Numbered from the stretch's first letter, positions 9,150 through 18,878 are shown. The stretch is DNA of 64,000 nucleotides from Pseudomonas saudimassiliensis (GCF_000939975.1 NZ_LK391969.1:590693-654692); one strand, 5' to 3'. The notes: generated by a model not told the origin, from the letters alone. Numbers and translations: made by a program.

Positions 9150-10322
9150 ATGCGCGCATTGTCCGCACTGTTGCTATCCTGCTGTCTGGCCGGGTGTGCC
9201 GCCTCGCCCGAGTGGGCAAGACTATGGCCGCGCACCGGCGAGCCGCGTCCGGCTGAGGCCACCGCGCCAACCTGGTTCCCGGAGGCGCAGCGGCTACTCG
9301 ACCAGCCGCGGATCGACCCCCTGACCCAATTCCTTGAACAACACACCCAGGACGCTGCCACGTCTGCCTATCAACAGGTAGCCCGGGAACGGGACAGCCG
9401 CTGCCGGGCCATCGGCACCCGCTACGCCGCCGAGCCGCCAACGCCGGAGACCCTCGCCCGGCTGCGTGCGGGCTATCAGTATTCCTGCCCTGGGCAAGTC
9501 GCCACGTTCGCCCAGCGGGTGGACCACAGTGCGCCGACCCGGCAGTCAAGCGCGCCCCGGGCAGATCAACTGTCCGCCCAGGACGCGCCCAGGGTGCCGC
9601 AGCGCCAGATCAACAGTTGTTATCTGCTATTCACTATCAAGAACTACCAACAGGCGCTGCCGGCTTGCAGCGCAGCGGCCGAAGCCGGGGACGCCAAGGC
9701 GCAGCAGCACCTGGCCAGCATCCTCAAGGTAAACGGTAAGGCCGAGCAGGCGCTGGTCTGGGCCAACCGCTCCGCCGAGCAGCAGTACGGCCCCGGGCAA
9801 CTGTTACTCGCCCAGCTCTACCAGCAGGGCCTGGGCACCGCTGTCGATCAGCAGAAGGCGCTGACGCTGATCGAGGACGCGGCCGGACGCGGGGTGGCCG
9901 CTGCCCAGTACCAGGCCGGGATGGCCTACCTGGACGGCAGCGGTGTGCCCGTCGACCGGGCCGTTGCCCAACGCTGGCTGGAGCTGGCGGCCGGGCAGGA
10001 TTTCCTTGAGGCGCAACTGCAGCTGGCTGACCTGCATCTGCAGGAACGCGGCGCCGGGCAGGCCAATGCCCGGCAATGGTTGCTGCGCGCCGCCTCCCTG
10101 GGATCACCGGTTGCCCAGTACCGCCTGGGCGCCAGCTACATGGACGGGCTGGGCGGCGCCCCCGATTACACCGAAGCTTACGTCTGGCTGAGCCTGGCGC
10201 TGCTCAACGGCGAATCGCGGGCCGAGGCGCGGGTCCGCACGCTGGCGGGCCAGCTTACTGCCGAGCAGATCCAGCTCGCCCGGCAGCGGCTTGAGGCCGG
10301 GCGCGCAGGACGACTACCTTGA
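9150..10322 (+). CDS. Sel1-repeat (TPR-like) lipoprotein
   Basis: 390 residues from MRALSALLLSCCLAGC, a lipoprotein signal peptide with lipobox LAGC and lipidated Cys16. About 150 residues without recognisable motifs follow. Then come about five Sel1-like repeats, recognisable by units such as AQYQAGMAYLDGSGVPVD, AQYRLGASYMDGLG and EAYVWLSLALLNG. Sel1 repeats make solenoids for protein-protein contacts. The +2 residue is Ala, so outer-membrane sorting is likely. The specific partner is unknown. It ends 10 bases before a GGDEF-EAL gene on the same strand, suggesting an operon in which this lipoprotein could serve a c-di-GMP-linked envelope function; that is inference. It is divergent from flhA. 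Confidence 0.82.
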   Translation: MRALSALLLSCCLAGCAASPEWARLWPRTGEPRPAEATAPTWFPEAQRLLDQPRIDPLTQFLEQHTQDAATSAYQQVARERDSRCRAIGTRYAAEPPTPETLARLRAGYQYSCPGQVATFAQRVDHSAPTRQSSAPRADQLSAQDAPRVPQRQINSCYLLFTIKNYQQALPACSAAAEAGDAKAQQHLASILKVNGKAEQALVWANRSAEQQYGPGQLLLAQLYQQGLGTAVDQQKALTLIEDAAGRGVAAAQYQAGMAYLDGSGVPVDRAVAQRWLELAAGQDFLEAQLQLADLHLQERGAGQANARQWLLRAASLGSPVAQYRLGASYMDGLGGAPDYTEAYVWLSLALLNGESRAEARVRTLAGQLTAEQIQLARQRLEAGRAGRLP

Positions 10323-10332
10323 GCCCGCCGCC

Positions 10333-12663
10333 ATGACCCGGCGCAAGAGTTCCATCATCCTGACCCTGCTTTTGCTGATCGGGCTGTTCATTGTCGGAAT
10401 GGGCTTGATGTCCAGCCTCAATCTCAACTTCGCCCAGCAGGCCATGTCAGAGCAACGCCAGCAGCAGATCGCCGATACCTTTCACTCCAACCTGGAGCGC
10501 ATCAACGCCCACCACTACCTGATGGAGCAGAACACCGGCGCCCTCGCCCGCCTGGGCGAACTCTTCGCCCGGCAGAAGAACCTGACCGGGCGGGACAACC
10601 TGGCCGAGCTGGAGCGCAGTGTCGGTGCCACGCTGCGGGAGCTGCGGGATGTGCACGGCGGCGGCATCCTGTTCGATCCCGGCAGCTACCGCTTCGCCGC
10701 CATCGGCGTCTATGGCTACCGCGGCAATACCGCCGCGCACACCCTGTATCGCGAAACCGATTTCCGCGACAAGGACTGGTACCAGCGCATCCTGCCACCG
10801 ACCCAGGGCCAGGACGCGCCCTACCATTGGACGGCGGCCTATTACAAATCGCGGATCGACAATGTGGTCATCAGCGTCAGCACCTTGCTGCACGACAATC
10901 ATGGCAAGCCGATCGGGCTGGCCGCCACCGACTGGCAGGCCGATGAGGTCATCCGCCTGGTGAGCCGGGTGCGCATCACCCCCGGCACCTTTTCCTTCCT
11001 GCTCGACCGGGAAAACCGCAACCTGTCGAGCCTCGCCGAGGCAGCTGATGTGCAGCAGGCCCAGCGGTTGATGGATGCCATCACGGCCCTGCAACTGACC
11101 GGCGAGCCGCCATCCGAACAGCTGCCGGGCGCGCTGGCCAGTCGTTACCCCGGTTCGCCCATGCAGAACCGCACGCTGCAGGTCGGCGATGCGGAGTATG
11201 CCCTGTTCTACGCCCCCACCGAGGCCGGCATGGTCTTCGGCATCGGCATCCCCCAGGCGGAGATCGACGCGGTACTGGCGCCCATGCGGGCGAGCAATTT
11301 CCGCATCGTGGCGATCATCGTCGGCATCCTGGTGCTGCTATCGGGGCTCATTCTCTACATGGTGGCCGGTACCCTGCGCCAGCTCAACAGTCTCTATACC
11401 GACCCGCTCACCGGCCTGGCCAATCGGGAGCGGTTGCTCCTTGACCTGCAGCAGGAGCATCCACGCACCTTGATCCTGCTCAACATCGACGCGTTCAAGG
11501 AAATAAACGATTTCTACGGCAGCTCCTGCGGCGACCACGTGATTCGGGAGCTCGCCGCAGGGTTGCTCCAGCACGTCGCCAACACGCCGGGCTGGCGGGC
11601 GGTACGGGTGTATCACATGGCCGGGGACGAGATGGCCCTGTTATTCCCCGACAGCCCCGGGCAAGGTTTACTGGAACAACGCCTGGAGAACCTGCAGGCC
11701 TTCAGCAAGGGGCTGACCGTCAGTTGGCAGCAGCAGCCGATTCCGCTGCAGGTGACCCTGGGGCTGGCCGCGACGACCCAGCCCGACGGTTCGCCGCTGG
11801 CCAGCGAACAACTGCTACCCTCGGCCAGTATCGCGCTGAAGCTGGCCCGCCTGAACCAGCTCAACTACCTGATCCACGACCCCGCCCATCGCATGCGCGA
11901 GACCTATGAGCACAACCTGCTCTGGTCCAACCGGCTGCGTACTGCGCTGGAGCATGACCGGATCGTGCCCTGGTTCCAGCCGATCATGAACCTGGGTACC
12001 GGCCGCATCGACAAGTACGAGTGTCTGGTGCGCATGCTGGATGACGATGGCTCGGCCATCAGCCCGGCCAACTTCCTGCCGGTGGCGCGCAAGATCCGCC
12101 TGTATCGGCAGATTACCCGGCGCATGGTGGATCAATGCATTGCGCTTTTTTCCGACAGCGACCTGCAGTTCTCTCTCAATCTGTCCTGCGATGACCTGCT
12201 GGATGCCGAGCTGAGCGGCTACATTCTCCAGCGCCTGCAGGACCCGGCGCTGGCGCAGCGGGTGATCTTCGAGATACTGGAATCGGAAGGTATCGAGAAT
12301 TACCGTGCGGTACGCCAGTTTATTGACGAGGCCAAGGCGCTGGGTTGCCGGATCGCCATCGACGATTTCGGCACCGGCTATTCGAATTTCGAGCACCTGT
12401 TGCGCCTGGATGTGGACCTGATCAAGATCGACGGCAGCCTTATCCGCCAGCTCGACAGCGATGCGGATGCCCGGGCGCTGACCCAGGGCATAGTGCGCTT
12501 CGCCAGGGAACTGGGCATGCAGACGGTCGCGGAATTCGTCCATAACGACGCGGTGATGGCGCAAGTGCGCGCGCTGGGCATCGATTTCGCCCAGGGCGCG
12601 TATATCGGCATGCCGGCCCCCGGGTTGCCCGCCGGACTATGCCTGGCTGACATCGACGACTAG
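10333..12663 (+). CDS. Membrane-bound Cache-GGDEF-EAL c-di-GMP protein
   Basis: 776 residues. TM1 is at about 8-28 and TM2 at about 325-346; they enclose a periplasmic Cache-type sensor domain (FRDKDWYQRI, then TAAYYKSRIDNVVISVS). A GGDEF domain follows, with the signature changed to A430-G-D-E-M434, and then a complete EAL domain. The EAL motif reads ECL at 563-565, within YECLVR, and the loop DDFGTGYS lies at 677-684. KIDG, AEFV and the C-terminal QG are also present. The metal- and base-coordinating acidic residues of EAL are kept, so phosphodiesterase activity is likely. Cyclase activity with AGDEM is possible but less certain. It probably senses a small ligand in the periplasm. Cotranscribed with the preceding Sel1 lipoprotein (10-base gap). 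Confidence 0.9.
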   Translation: MTRRKSSIILTLLLLIGLFIVGMGLMSSLNLNFAQQAMSEQRQQQIADTFHSNLERINAHHYLMEQNTGALARLGELFARQKNLTGRDNLAELERSVGATLRELRDVHGGGILFDPGSYRFAAIGVYGYRGNTAAHTLYRETDFRDKDWYQRILPPTQGQDAPYHWTAAYYKSRIDNVVISVSTLLHDNHGKPIGLAATDWQADEVIRLVSRVRITPGTFSFLLDRENRNLSSLAEAADVQQAQRLMDAITALQLTGEPPSEQLPGALASRYPGSPMQNRTLQVGDAEYALFYAPTEAGMVFGIGIPQAEIDAVLAPMRASNFRIVAIIVGILVLLSGLILYMVAGTLRQLNSLYTDPLTGLANRERLLLDLQQEHPRTLILLNIDAFKEINDFYGSSCGDHVIRELAAGLLQHVANTPGWRAVRVYHMAGDEMALLFPDSPGQGLLEQRLENLQAFSKGLTVSWQQQPIPLQVTLGLAATTQPDGSPLASEQLLPSASIALKLARLNQLNYLIHDPAHRMRETYEHNLLWSNRLRTALEHDRIVPWFQPIMNLGTGRIDKYECLVRMLDDDGSAISPANFLPVARKIRLYRQITRRMVDQCIALFSDSDLQFSLNLSCDDLLDAELSGYILQRLQDPALAQRVIFEILESEGIENYRAVRQFIDEAKALGCRIAIDDFGTGYSNFEHLLRLDVDLIKIDGSLIRQLDSDADARALTQGIVRFARELGMQTVAEFVHNDAVMAQVRALGIDFAQGAYIGMPAPGLPAGLCLADIDD

Positions 12664-12701
12664 AATGCGGACGGTCGCCCGCCATAACGCAAGAAGAACA
12701 C

Positions 12702-14195
12702 ATGATGTACTTGCTCTGGTCGCTGCCTGCCGTGGTCGTTCTGGTGACCATTCTCAGCGGCCGCGCCAATATCACCGTCGCCGCTGTCCTGGGTCTGCTG
12801 ACCACCCTTCCGGTCGCCCTGCTGGCCGGCCCCACCCCCTTTGCGGTCGGTCAGTTGAGCGAGGCGCTGCTGCGCGGGCTGTGGATCGGCGCGGTGATCG
12901 CTCCCTACATCCTCGGCGGTCTGTTGTTCTGGCAGGTGGCGGCCCGCGATCCTACGGGCTACACCGCCGCCCCGGCCGCCGATAATGAGCTGGACGAGCG
13001 CAGCTGGACGCCCCTGGCCCGCCGTCGACTGGTCTTCTTCGCCTGTTTCCTGGTCGGCCCCTTTGCCGAGTCGGTGACCGGCTTCGGCGTCGGTATGCTG
13101 GGCACGGTGATCCTGCTTCGCCGCTTCGACTTTGCGGCCCGGCATCTGATGATCTTCGCCCTGCTGAGCCAGACCGTCATCCCCTGGGGCGCCATGAGCA
13201 GCGGCACCCTGCTGGCCGCAGCCTACGCCCGTATTCCCGCGGTGCAACTGGCGGTGTACAGCGCGGTGCCGGTGGCGCTGCTGATGCTGGTCTGGCTCGC
13301 CCTGTTCTGGCAGACGGCGCGGCGGGCCGGAATCGGCGCCCCCTGGTCGGAATGCCTGCGGGAGGTTGCGTGGATCGCGGTCAGCCTGGTTGCGCTGGTG
13401 CTAACCACCTGGCACCTGGGGCCGGAAACCGCGTTGCTAGCCGCCTTCGGCCCGCTGATCGTGGTCCGTCTCCTGCTGGATCTGCGACCGAACCGGCGCC
13501 AGGCTCGAGCAGCGGCGCGCAAGGTGCTGCCCTATGTCCTGCTGATAAGTGGTCTGGCCCTGAGCCGACTGGTGCCTGACCTGCGTGGTGCACTCAGCAC
13601 CGTCGGCCAGGTGACCCTGTTCCATGATCTGCCCGCCTGGTCGCCGCTGTTCCATGCCGGCAGTTGGCTGATTGCCGGCGCGCTGCTCACCCTGCTGCTG
13701 CGCCGGCAGACTGGCAACCTGGCCCGGGAAGCCCGTACTGCCTGGCACACCGGGCAACATGCCGTGCTGACGCTGTTCCTGTTTGCCATGATGGCGGAGG
13801 TGTTGACCGCTTCGGGTATTTCCGGCGCCTTTGCCGCTGCCACCTTTGCCAGCCTGGGCGAAAACGCGATCCTGGTTACGCCGCTGTTATCCGGCGGCTT
13901 TGCCGTGCTGGCCAACAGCGGCAACCCGGCCAATAGCCTGTTCATGCCATCGCAAGTGGCGTTGGCGCTGCAGGCGGGCCTGAGCATCCCGGCGGTCGCC
14001 GCCTTGCAACACGCCTCGGGCATGTGCCTGGGCTTTTTCTCCCCGGTACGCATGTCGATCGCCGCCAGCCTGGCCAACGGCTTCGGCGAAGAACGACGAG
14101 TCTATGGGCAACTGCTGCCCTTTGCCGTGGCGGCAGTGGCGCTGTTGATGGGCATGGCGTGGTGGGTCGCTGCCACCGGCGGGACGACGCGCTGA
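12702..14195 (+). CDS. L-lactate permease (LctP)-family-like transporter
   Basis: 497 residues, strongly hydrophobic with about 12-14 predicted membrane segments. The stretch GPFAESVTGFGVG is reminiscent of the E-x-x-x-GFG region of LctP/LldP transporters, and the ending GNPANSLFMPSQVALALQAG also fits that family. Typical L-lactate permeases are about 550 residues, so this is a shorter and diverged member; the substrate could be lactate, glycolate or another small carboxylate. Two adjacent ATGs (12702 and 12705) follow AAGAAGAAC. No lactate dehydrogenase lies beside it, so context does not settle the substrate. Confidence 0.6.
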   Translation: MMYLLWSLPAVVVLVTILSGRANITVAAVLGLLTTLPVALLAGPTPFAVGQLSEALLRGLWIGAVIAPYILGGLLFWQVAARDPTGYTAAPAADNELDERSWTPLARRRLVFFACFLVGPFAESVTGFGVGMLGTVILLRRFDFAARHLMIFALLSQTVIPWGAMSSGTLLAAAYARIPAVQLAVYSAVPVALLMLVWLALFWQTARRAGIGAPWSECLREVAWIAVSLVALVLTTWHLGPETALLAAFGPLIVVRLLLDLRPNRRQARAAARKVLPYVLLISGLALSRLVPDLRGALSTVGQVTLFHDLPAWSPLFHAGSWLIAGALLTLLLRRQTGNLAREARTAWHTGQHAVLTLFLFAMMAEVLTASGISGAFAAATFASLGENAILVTPLLSGGFAVLANSGNPANSLFMPSQVALALQAGLSIPAVAALQHASGMCLGFFSPVRMSIAASLANGFGEERRVYGQLLPFAVAAVALLMGMAWWVAATGGTTR

Positions 14196-14276
14196 TTCCT
14201 GAGTGGCTTCAGGACTATGCCCCGCGGGCATCCGGGGGTAGCATGGCTGGCACATTCCTGCTGTTGCGGAGCCCCT

Positions 14277-15275
14277 ATGACGACCCCAGCCGTACCGCTT
14301 TCGATTCTGGATCTGTGCCCCGTCACCCTGGATTCGACCCCCGCCCAGGCCCTGCGCAACAGCCTGCGCCTGGCTCGCCATGCGGAGCAGTTGGGCTACC
14401 AGCGCTTCTGGGTGGCCGAACACCACAACATGGTCGGCATCGCTAGCGCTGCTACCTCGGTCGTCATCGGTTACCTGGCCGCCGGCACCGAGCGCATCCG
14501 CCTCGGTTCGGGCGGCATCATGCTGCCGAACCATTCGCCGCTGCAGATTGCCGAGCAGTTCGGCACGCTTGAGTCGCTCTATCCCGGGCGCATCGACCTG
14601 GGCCTGGGGCGTGCCCCCGGAACCGATATGGCGACCGCCCGCGCCCTGCGCCGCGGCCGCACCGACGGTGAAGATTTCCCGCAGATGCTGGAAGAGCTGC
14701 GCCATTACTTTGCCGAACCGGAGCCCGGCCAGCGCCTGGTGGCGGTGCCGGGTGCGGGGTTGGATGTGCCCATCTGGCTGCTCGGCTCCAGTACCTTCAG
14801 CGCGCAACTGGCCGCCAGCCTGGGATTGCCCTTCGCCTTCGCCGGTCAATTCTCGCCCGATTACCTGATGGCCGCGATGCGCGCCTATCAGGAGAACTTC
14901 GTGCCGTCGGCCACGTTGCAGCAGCCCTACGCCATGCTCGGCATCAACGCCTTTGTTGCCGAGACACGCGACGAAGCCCATTACCTGGCCAGCTCCCACC
15001 AGCAGTCCTTCCTCAACATGATCCGCGGCGAGCGCGGCCAGTTGCGCCCGCCGGTGGCGGACATGGACGCGCTCTGGCAACCCCATGAGCGGCATCAGGT
15101 GCTCTCGACCCTGGCCGGCACCCTGATCGGCGACGAGCAGACCGTGGCCCAGCAGATGGCCGACCTGCTGGGGCGCAGCGGCGCCAATGAGCTGATCGTC
15201 AACAGTCCAATCTATGATCAGGACCAGCGCTGTGCCAGCTACGAACGCCTGATGGCCGCGGCCTCGCGGCTGTAG
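14277..15275 (+). CDS. Luciferase-like (LLM class) flavin-dependent monooxygenase
   Basis: 332 residues from [16 protein letters not shown]. It is a TIM-barrel luciferase-like protein. The strand-1 motif is SILDLCPV, followed by [20 protein letters not shown] and the [21 protein letters not shown] and [13 protein letters not shown] stretches. These are typical of the single-component LLM subgroup that includes YhbW/MsnO8-like proteins, which use FMN with reductant supplied in trans. The substrate cannot be read from the sequence. The ATG at 14277 is preceded by CGGAG. It stands 81 bases after the transporter and 79 before the P450 on the same strand, so the three may form a small oxidative-metabolism cluster. 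Confidence 0.85.
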   Translation: MTTPAVPLSILDLCPVTLDSTPAQALRNSLRLARHAEQLGYQRFWVAEHHNMVGIASAATSVVIGYLAAGTERIRLGSGGIMLPNHSPLQIAEQFGTLESLYPGRIDLGLGRAPGTDMATARALRRGRTDGEDFPQMLEELRHYFAEPEPGQRLVAVPGAGLDVPIWLLGSSTFSAQLAASLGLPFAFAGQFSPDYLMAAMRAYQENFVPSATLQQPYAMLGINAFVAETRDEAHYLASSHQQSFLNMIRGERGQLRPPVADMDALWQPHERHQVLSTLAGTLIGDEQTVAQQMADLLGRSGANELIVNSPIYDQDQRCASYERLMAAASRL

Positions 15276-15354
15276 CCCCAGGCCGATTACCCGAACTTTG
15301 CCGGCCTCGGCCTTTCCAAAGCGCTACACCCGTTTGGAAAATCGAGAGCCGGCC

Positions 15355-16608
15355 ATGACCACCATCCCCCGGGACACCGCCTTTGACAGCAGCGCTGCCT
15401 TTCTACAGAACGGCTACAACTTCATAGCCGATCGCTGCCGGGACTACGGCAGCAATATCTTCCAGACCCGCATCATGCTGCGGCGGGTGTACTGCGTTAC
15501 CGGCGAAGAGGCAGCGCGCATGTTCTACGTGCCTGGGCGCTTTACCCGCAATCACGCCATGCCGCCGACCACCCTCTCGCTGCTGCAGGACAAGGGCAGC
15601 AGCCTGACCCTCGACGGGGAGGAGCATGCCCGGCGCAAGGAAATGTTCATGGCGCTAATGGGCCCGGCCCGCCTGGAGCAACTGGTGGCGATCTTCGAGG
15701 AGGAATGGCAGGCGCGCCTGGCCCGCTGGCAGACCATGCCAGAGGTGGTGCTGCAGACCGAAGCCGAATACATCCTGTGCCGCAGCGCCTGCCGCTGGGT
15801 CGGCATCACCCTGGACGAGGGCCAGGCGGCGCAGCGCGCGACCGAGCTGGCCGCCATGATCGAAGGCGCCGGCAGCATCGGCCCGCGCAACTGGAAAGGC
15901 CAATTGTTGCGCCAGCGCACCGAACACTGGGCCCAGGAGCTTATCCGCCAGGCGCGCAGCCATCGCCGGGCCGACCCGGCAACCCCGCTGGATATCATCG
16001 CCCATCACACTGCCCTGCACGGCCACGGCGTGGACTACCGGACCGCCGCGGTGGAGTTGCTCAACCTGTTGCGCCCGATCGTCGCTGTCGCTCGCTATAT
16101 CACCTACTCCGCCCTGGCCCTGCATCACCATCCTGAGTACCAGCAGCGGCTGCGCGCTGGCGAGGCGGGGCTGGCCGACCTGTTCGTCAACGAGGTTCGG
16201 CGCTACTACCCGTTCTTCCCCGCCGTGGGCGGTGTCGCACTGGAGGATTTTGCCTGGCGCGGCCACCAGTTCCACCGGGGCGACTGGATGCTGCTCGATT
16301 TGCATGGCACCAACCACGATCCGCGCCTCTGGCAACAACCCGAACGCTTCTATCCGGAACGCTTCCTGGAGTGGGACCGCAGCCCCTACAACTTCATCCC
16401 CCAGGGCGGCGGCGAATACTCCCATGGCCATCGCTGCGCGGGCGAATGGCTGACCGTGGAAGTGATGCGCAGCGCCCTGCGGCTGCTTACCCAGCGGATG
16501 AGCTACAAACTGCCACCCCAGGACCTGAGCATCCGCCTGTCGCGCATGCCCGCCATGGTCGGCAGCCGCCTGGTACTCAGTGAGGTGCATGGCGAGAAGT
16601 CGCCATAA
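15355..16608 (+). CDS. CYP152-family cytochrome P450 (fatty-acid peroxygenase type)
   Basis: 417 residues. The heme-binding loop reads FIPQGGGEYSHGHRCAGEW with the Cys ligand at 361. In the I-helix the usual acid-alcohol pair is replaced by Arg240-Pro241 (NLLRPIVAVARYITYSA), the signature of H2O2-dependent CYP152 enzymes (P450-BS-beta, P450-SP-alpha, OleT), in which the Arg binds the fatty-acid carboxylate. These enzymes hydroxylate or decarboxylate fatty acids without a reductase. By my manual alignment, the residue equivalent to Gln85 of BS-beta or His85 of OleT is Leu84 here (SLTLDGEEH), which is unusual. No ferredoxin or reductase gene is nearby, as expected. A tRNA-Gly gene follows. Confidence 0.9.
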   Translation: MTTIPRDTAFDSSAAFLQNGYNFIADRCRDYGSNIFQTRIMLRRVYCVTGEEAARMFYVPGRFTRNHAMPPTTLSLLQDKGSSLTLDGEEHARRKEMFMALMGPARLEQLVAIFEEEWQARLARWQTMPEVVLQTEAEYILCRSACRWVGITLDEGQAAQRATELAAMIEGAGSIGPRNWKGQLLRQRTEHWAQELIRQARSHRRADPATPLDIIAHHTALHGHGVDYRTAAVELLNLLRPIVAVARYITYSALALHHHPEYQQRLRAGEAGLADLFVNEVRRYYPFFPAVGGVALEDFAWRGHQFHRGDWMLLDLHGTNHDPRLWQQPERFYPERFLEWDRSPYNFIPQGGGEYSHGHRCAGEWLTVEVMRSALRLLTQRMSYKLPPQDLSIRLSRMPAMVGSRLVLSEVHGEKSP

Positions 16609-16652
16609 GAGATTGCCGAAGCCGCAGAAACCAGCGTAGAATGCCTCGCGCT

Positions 16653-16726
16653 GCGGGTGTAGCTCAATGGTAGAGCAGAAGCTTCCCAAGCTTACGACGA
16701 GGGTTCGATTCCCTTCACCCGCTCCA
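16653..16726 (+). tRNA. tRNA-Gly (anticodon CCC)
   Basis: A 74-base cloverleaf including an encoded CCA end. The acceptor stem GCGGGTG pairs with CACCCGC, the T arm contains GGTTCGATTCC, and the anticodon loop TTCCCAA gives anticodon CCC, reading GGG. The outermost anticodon-stem pair (27-43) is a G-A mismatch by my folding, which a covariance model should check. Confidence 0.93.
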
Positions 16727-16871
16727 TTCAGAACAGTTGAATGGCGCCGCACTTTTCCCCAGCGCTCCCTTTGCATACCTCAAGACCATAATCTGCCCCG
16801 GAACACAGGGCGGCATAACTGTTCGCGCCTGCTGCCGATCGAGCGCCTGCTCGACCGGCTCCGAACAGCCC

Positions 16872-18878
16872 TCAGACGTTCTGCCGCGGCTTGCGACGAA
16901 TGGTCTTGAGCAGGTCTTCCGGCGTGATCGAGCCAACGATATTGGCACCGCTGCCCGGTTGTGGCAGGTTGAGGATGTTGCCCTTGATTTTGCCGATCAC
17001 GTGCATTTCGCAGGGTTTGCAATCGAACTTCAGGGTCAGCACCTCGTCGCCATGCACCAGTTGCATCGGAGCAACCTTGGTGCGCACACCGGTGACGCCC
17101 TTGGCCTGCTTCGGGCACAGGTTGAAGGAAAAGCGCAGGCAGTGCTTGGTGATCATCACCGGCACGTCACCCGTTTCCTCGTGGGCCTCGTAGGCCGCGT
17201 CGATCAGCTCCACGCCGTAACGCTGGTAGAACGCCCGGGCCTTGTGGTTGTACACGTTGGCGAGGAAGGTCAGGTGCGTCTGCGGATACACCGGCGGCGG
17301 CACGCTGACGGCTTTGCGGTAGCCATGGGGGAAGGCGGCGACCCGGGCCTCGCTCAGTTGCTCGATCAATTCACGGCGCAGGGTCTTGAGCTGGGAGTTC
17401 GGCACGAAAGGTACGAAATCGCCACCGAGGTCCACCTGCTCGGCGTGGTACTGGGTGGTACCCAGTTGACCCAACAGGTCCCGCAGTTGCTCCAGCGCCT
17501 GCTCGGGTTTCTTGGCGGGTTCGAAGGGACCGTCAAGCTGCCGGCTTACCTGGATACCCTCTTCGCTGATGCCGGTGAGCCTGAGACTGTCGGCGCTCAG
17601 TTCTGCCTGCCAGCGCAGCCCGATGCGGCGCTCGGCCGAGGTCTTCTGCAGCGCCTGTTGCCAGTTGTGATCCAGGTTGCGGTTGAGCCGCTGGGGCAGG
17701 CGCGCACGGCGCAGTTGCTCGGGCAGTTCGTTGGGTTCAACCCGGTATTGCCAGCGCGGTTGCCCGTCTTCCTCGTAGCGCGCCAGTTCCTGGGCAACGT
17801 TGGCCCGAAAACCTACTACTTCCCGCTTGACCAGGACGTTGAGGCCATCGCCGTTGGACAGCGGCTCGTGGGTGACCACCAGCAGGTCGTCCTTGCGCAC
17901 CTGTTGCAGCTCGCCTACCTCCAGGCCGGTGAAGGTCGGTGAATCGAAAGCACCGATATCGATCTTGCGGTCGGTCACGAAGTAGTCGGTGCTGCCACGG
18001 TGGAAGGTCTTGTCCGGATCGGGAACAAAGAAATGCGCCGTGCGACCGCTCGAGGCCCGGGCCAGGTCGGGGCGATCCGAGAGGATGTCGTCGAGACGCT
18101 GGCGATAGTAGGCGGTGATGTTCTTTACATAGCCCATGTCCTTGTAGCGCCCCTCGATCTTGAAGGAGCGCACGCCGGCCTCGACCAGCGCACGCAGGTT
18201 GGCACTCTGGTTGTTGTCCTTCATCGATAGCAGATGCTTTTCATAGGCCACCACCCCGCCGTGCTCGTCTTTCAGGGTATAGGGCAGCCGGCACGCCTGG
18301 GAGCAGTCGCCGCGGTTGGCGCTGCGGCCGGTCTGGGCATGGGAGATGTTGCACTGCCCGGAAAATGCTACGCACAGGGCGCCATGGATGAAGAATTCCA
18401 GCGTCGAGTCCACCTGCTCATGGATCGCCTTGATCTGCTGCAGGTTCAGCTCGCGGGCCAGTACCAGTTGCGAGAAACCGGCCTGATCCAGGAACCGGGC
18501 CTTGTCCAGCGTGCGGATGTCGCATTGGGTGCTGGCGTGGATCTCGATCGGCGGGATGTCCAGCTCCATGATGCCCATGTCCTGCACGATCAGCGCATCG
18601 ACGCCAGCATCGTACAGTTGGTGGATCAGTTGGCGGGCCCCTTCCAGTTCATCGTCATGCAGGATGGTATTGAGCGTGACGAAGATCCGCACGTGGAATA
18701 GCCGGGCAAAACGCACCAGCTCGGCGATGTCCGCCACGCTGTTCTCGGCGTTGTGCCGCGCACCGAAGCTCGGGCCACCGATATAGATGGCATCGGCCCC
18801 GTGCAGAATGGCCTCACGGGCAATGGCCACATCCCGGGCCGGGCTGAGCAGTTCGAGGTGGTGCTTGGGAAGGGGCAT
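16872..18878 (-). CDS. rlhA: Peptidase U32-family 23S rRNA C2501 hydroxylation protein RlhA
   Basis: 668 residues from MPLPKHHLELLSPARD. The U32 core contains GADAIYIGGPSFGAR, and the U32 signature EFFIHGALCVAFSGQCNIS is followed by further conserved Cys (GDCSQACRLPY), as in iron-sulfur-type U32 proteins. The extra C-terminal region of about 250 residues (with CLRFSFNLCPKQ and LKFDCKPCEMHV) matches the long RlhA/YdcP class rather than the short TrhP/YegQ class. In E. coli RlhA is needed for 5-hydroxycytidine at 23S rRNA position 2501. The frame is open to 18977, but ATG 18878 fits the family start. It is convergent with the tRNA-Gly/P450 side. Confidence 0.88.
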   Translation of the reverse strand: MPLPKHHLELLSPARDVAIAREAILHGADAIYIGGPSFGARHNAENSVADIAELVRFARLFHVRIFVTLNTILHDDELEGARQLIHQLYDAGVDALIVQDMGIMELDIPPIEIHASTQCDIRTLDKARFLDQAGFSQLVLARELNLQQIKAIHEQVDSTLEFFIHGALCVAFSGQCNISHAQTGRSANRGDCSQACRLPYTLKDEHGGVVAYEKHLLSMKDNNQSANLRALVEAGVRSFKIEGRYKDMGYVKNITAYYRQRLDDILSDRPDLARASSGRTAHFFVPDPDKTFHRGSTDYFVTDRKIDIGAFDSPTFTGLEVGELQQVRKDDLLVVTHEPLSNGDGLNVLVKREVVGFRANVAQELARYEEDGQPRWQYRVEPNELPEQLRRARLPQRLNRNLDHNWQQALQKTSAERRIGLRWQAELSADSLRLTGISEEGIQVSRQLDGPFEPAKKPEQALEQLRDLLGQLGTTQYHAEQVDLGGDFVPFVPNSQLKTLRRELIEQLSEARVAAFPHGYRKAVSVPPPVYPQTHLTFLANVYNHKARAFYQRYGVELIDAAYEAHEETGDVPVMITKHCLRFSFNLCPKQAKGVTGVRTKVAPMQLVHGDEVLTLKFDCKPCEMHVIGKIKGNILNLPQPGSGANIVGSITPEDLLKTIRRKPRQNV

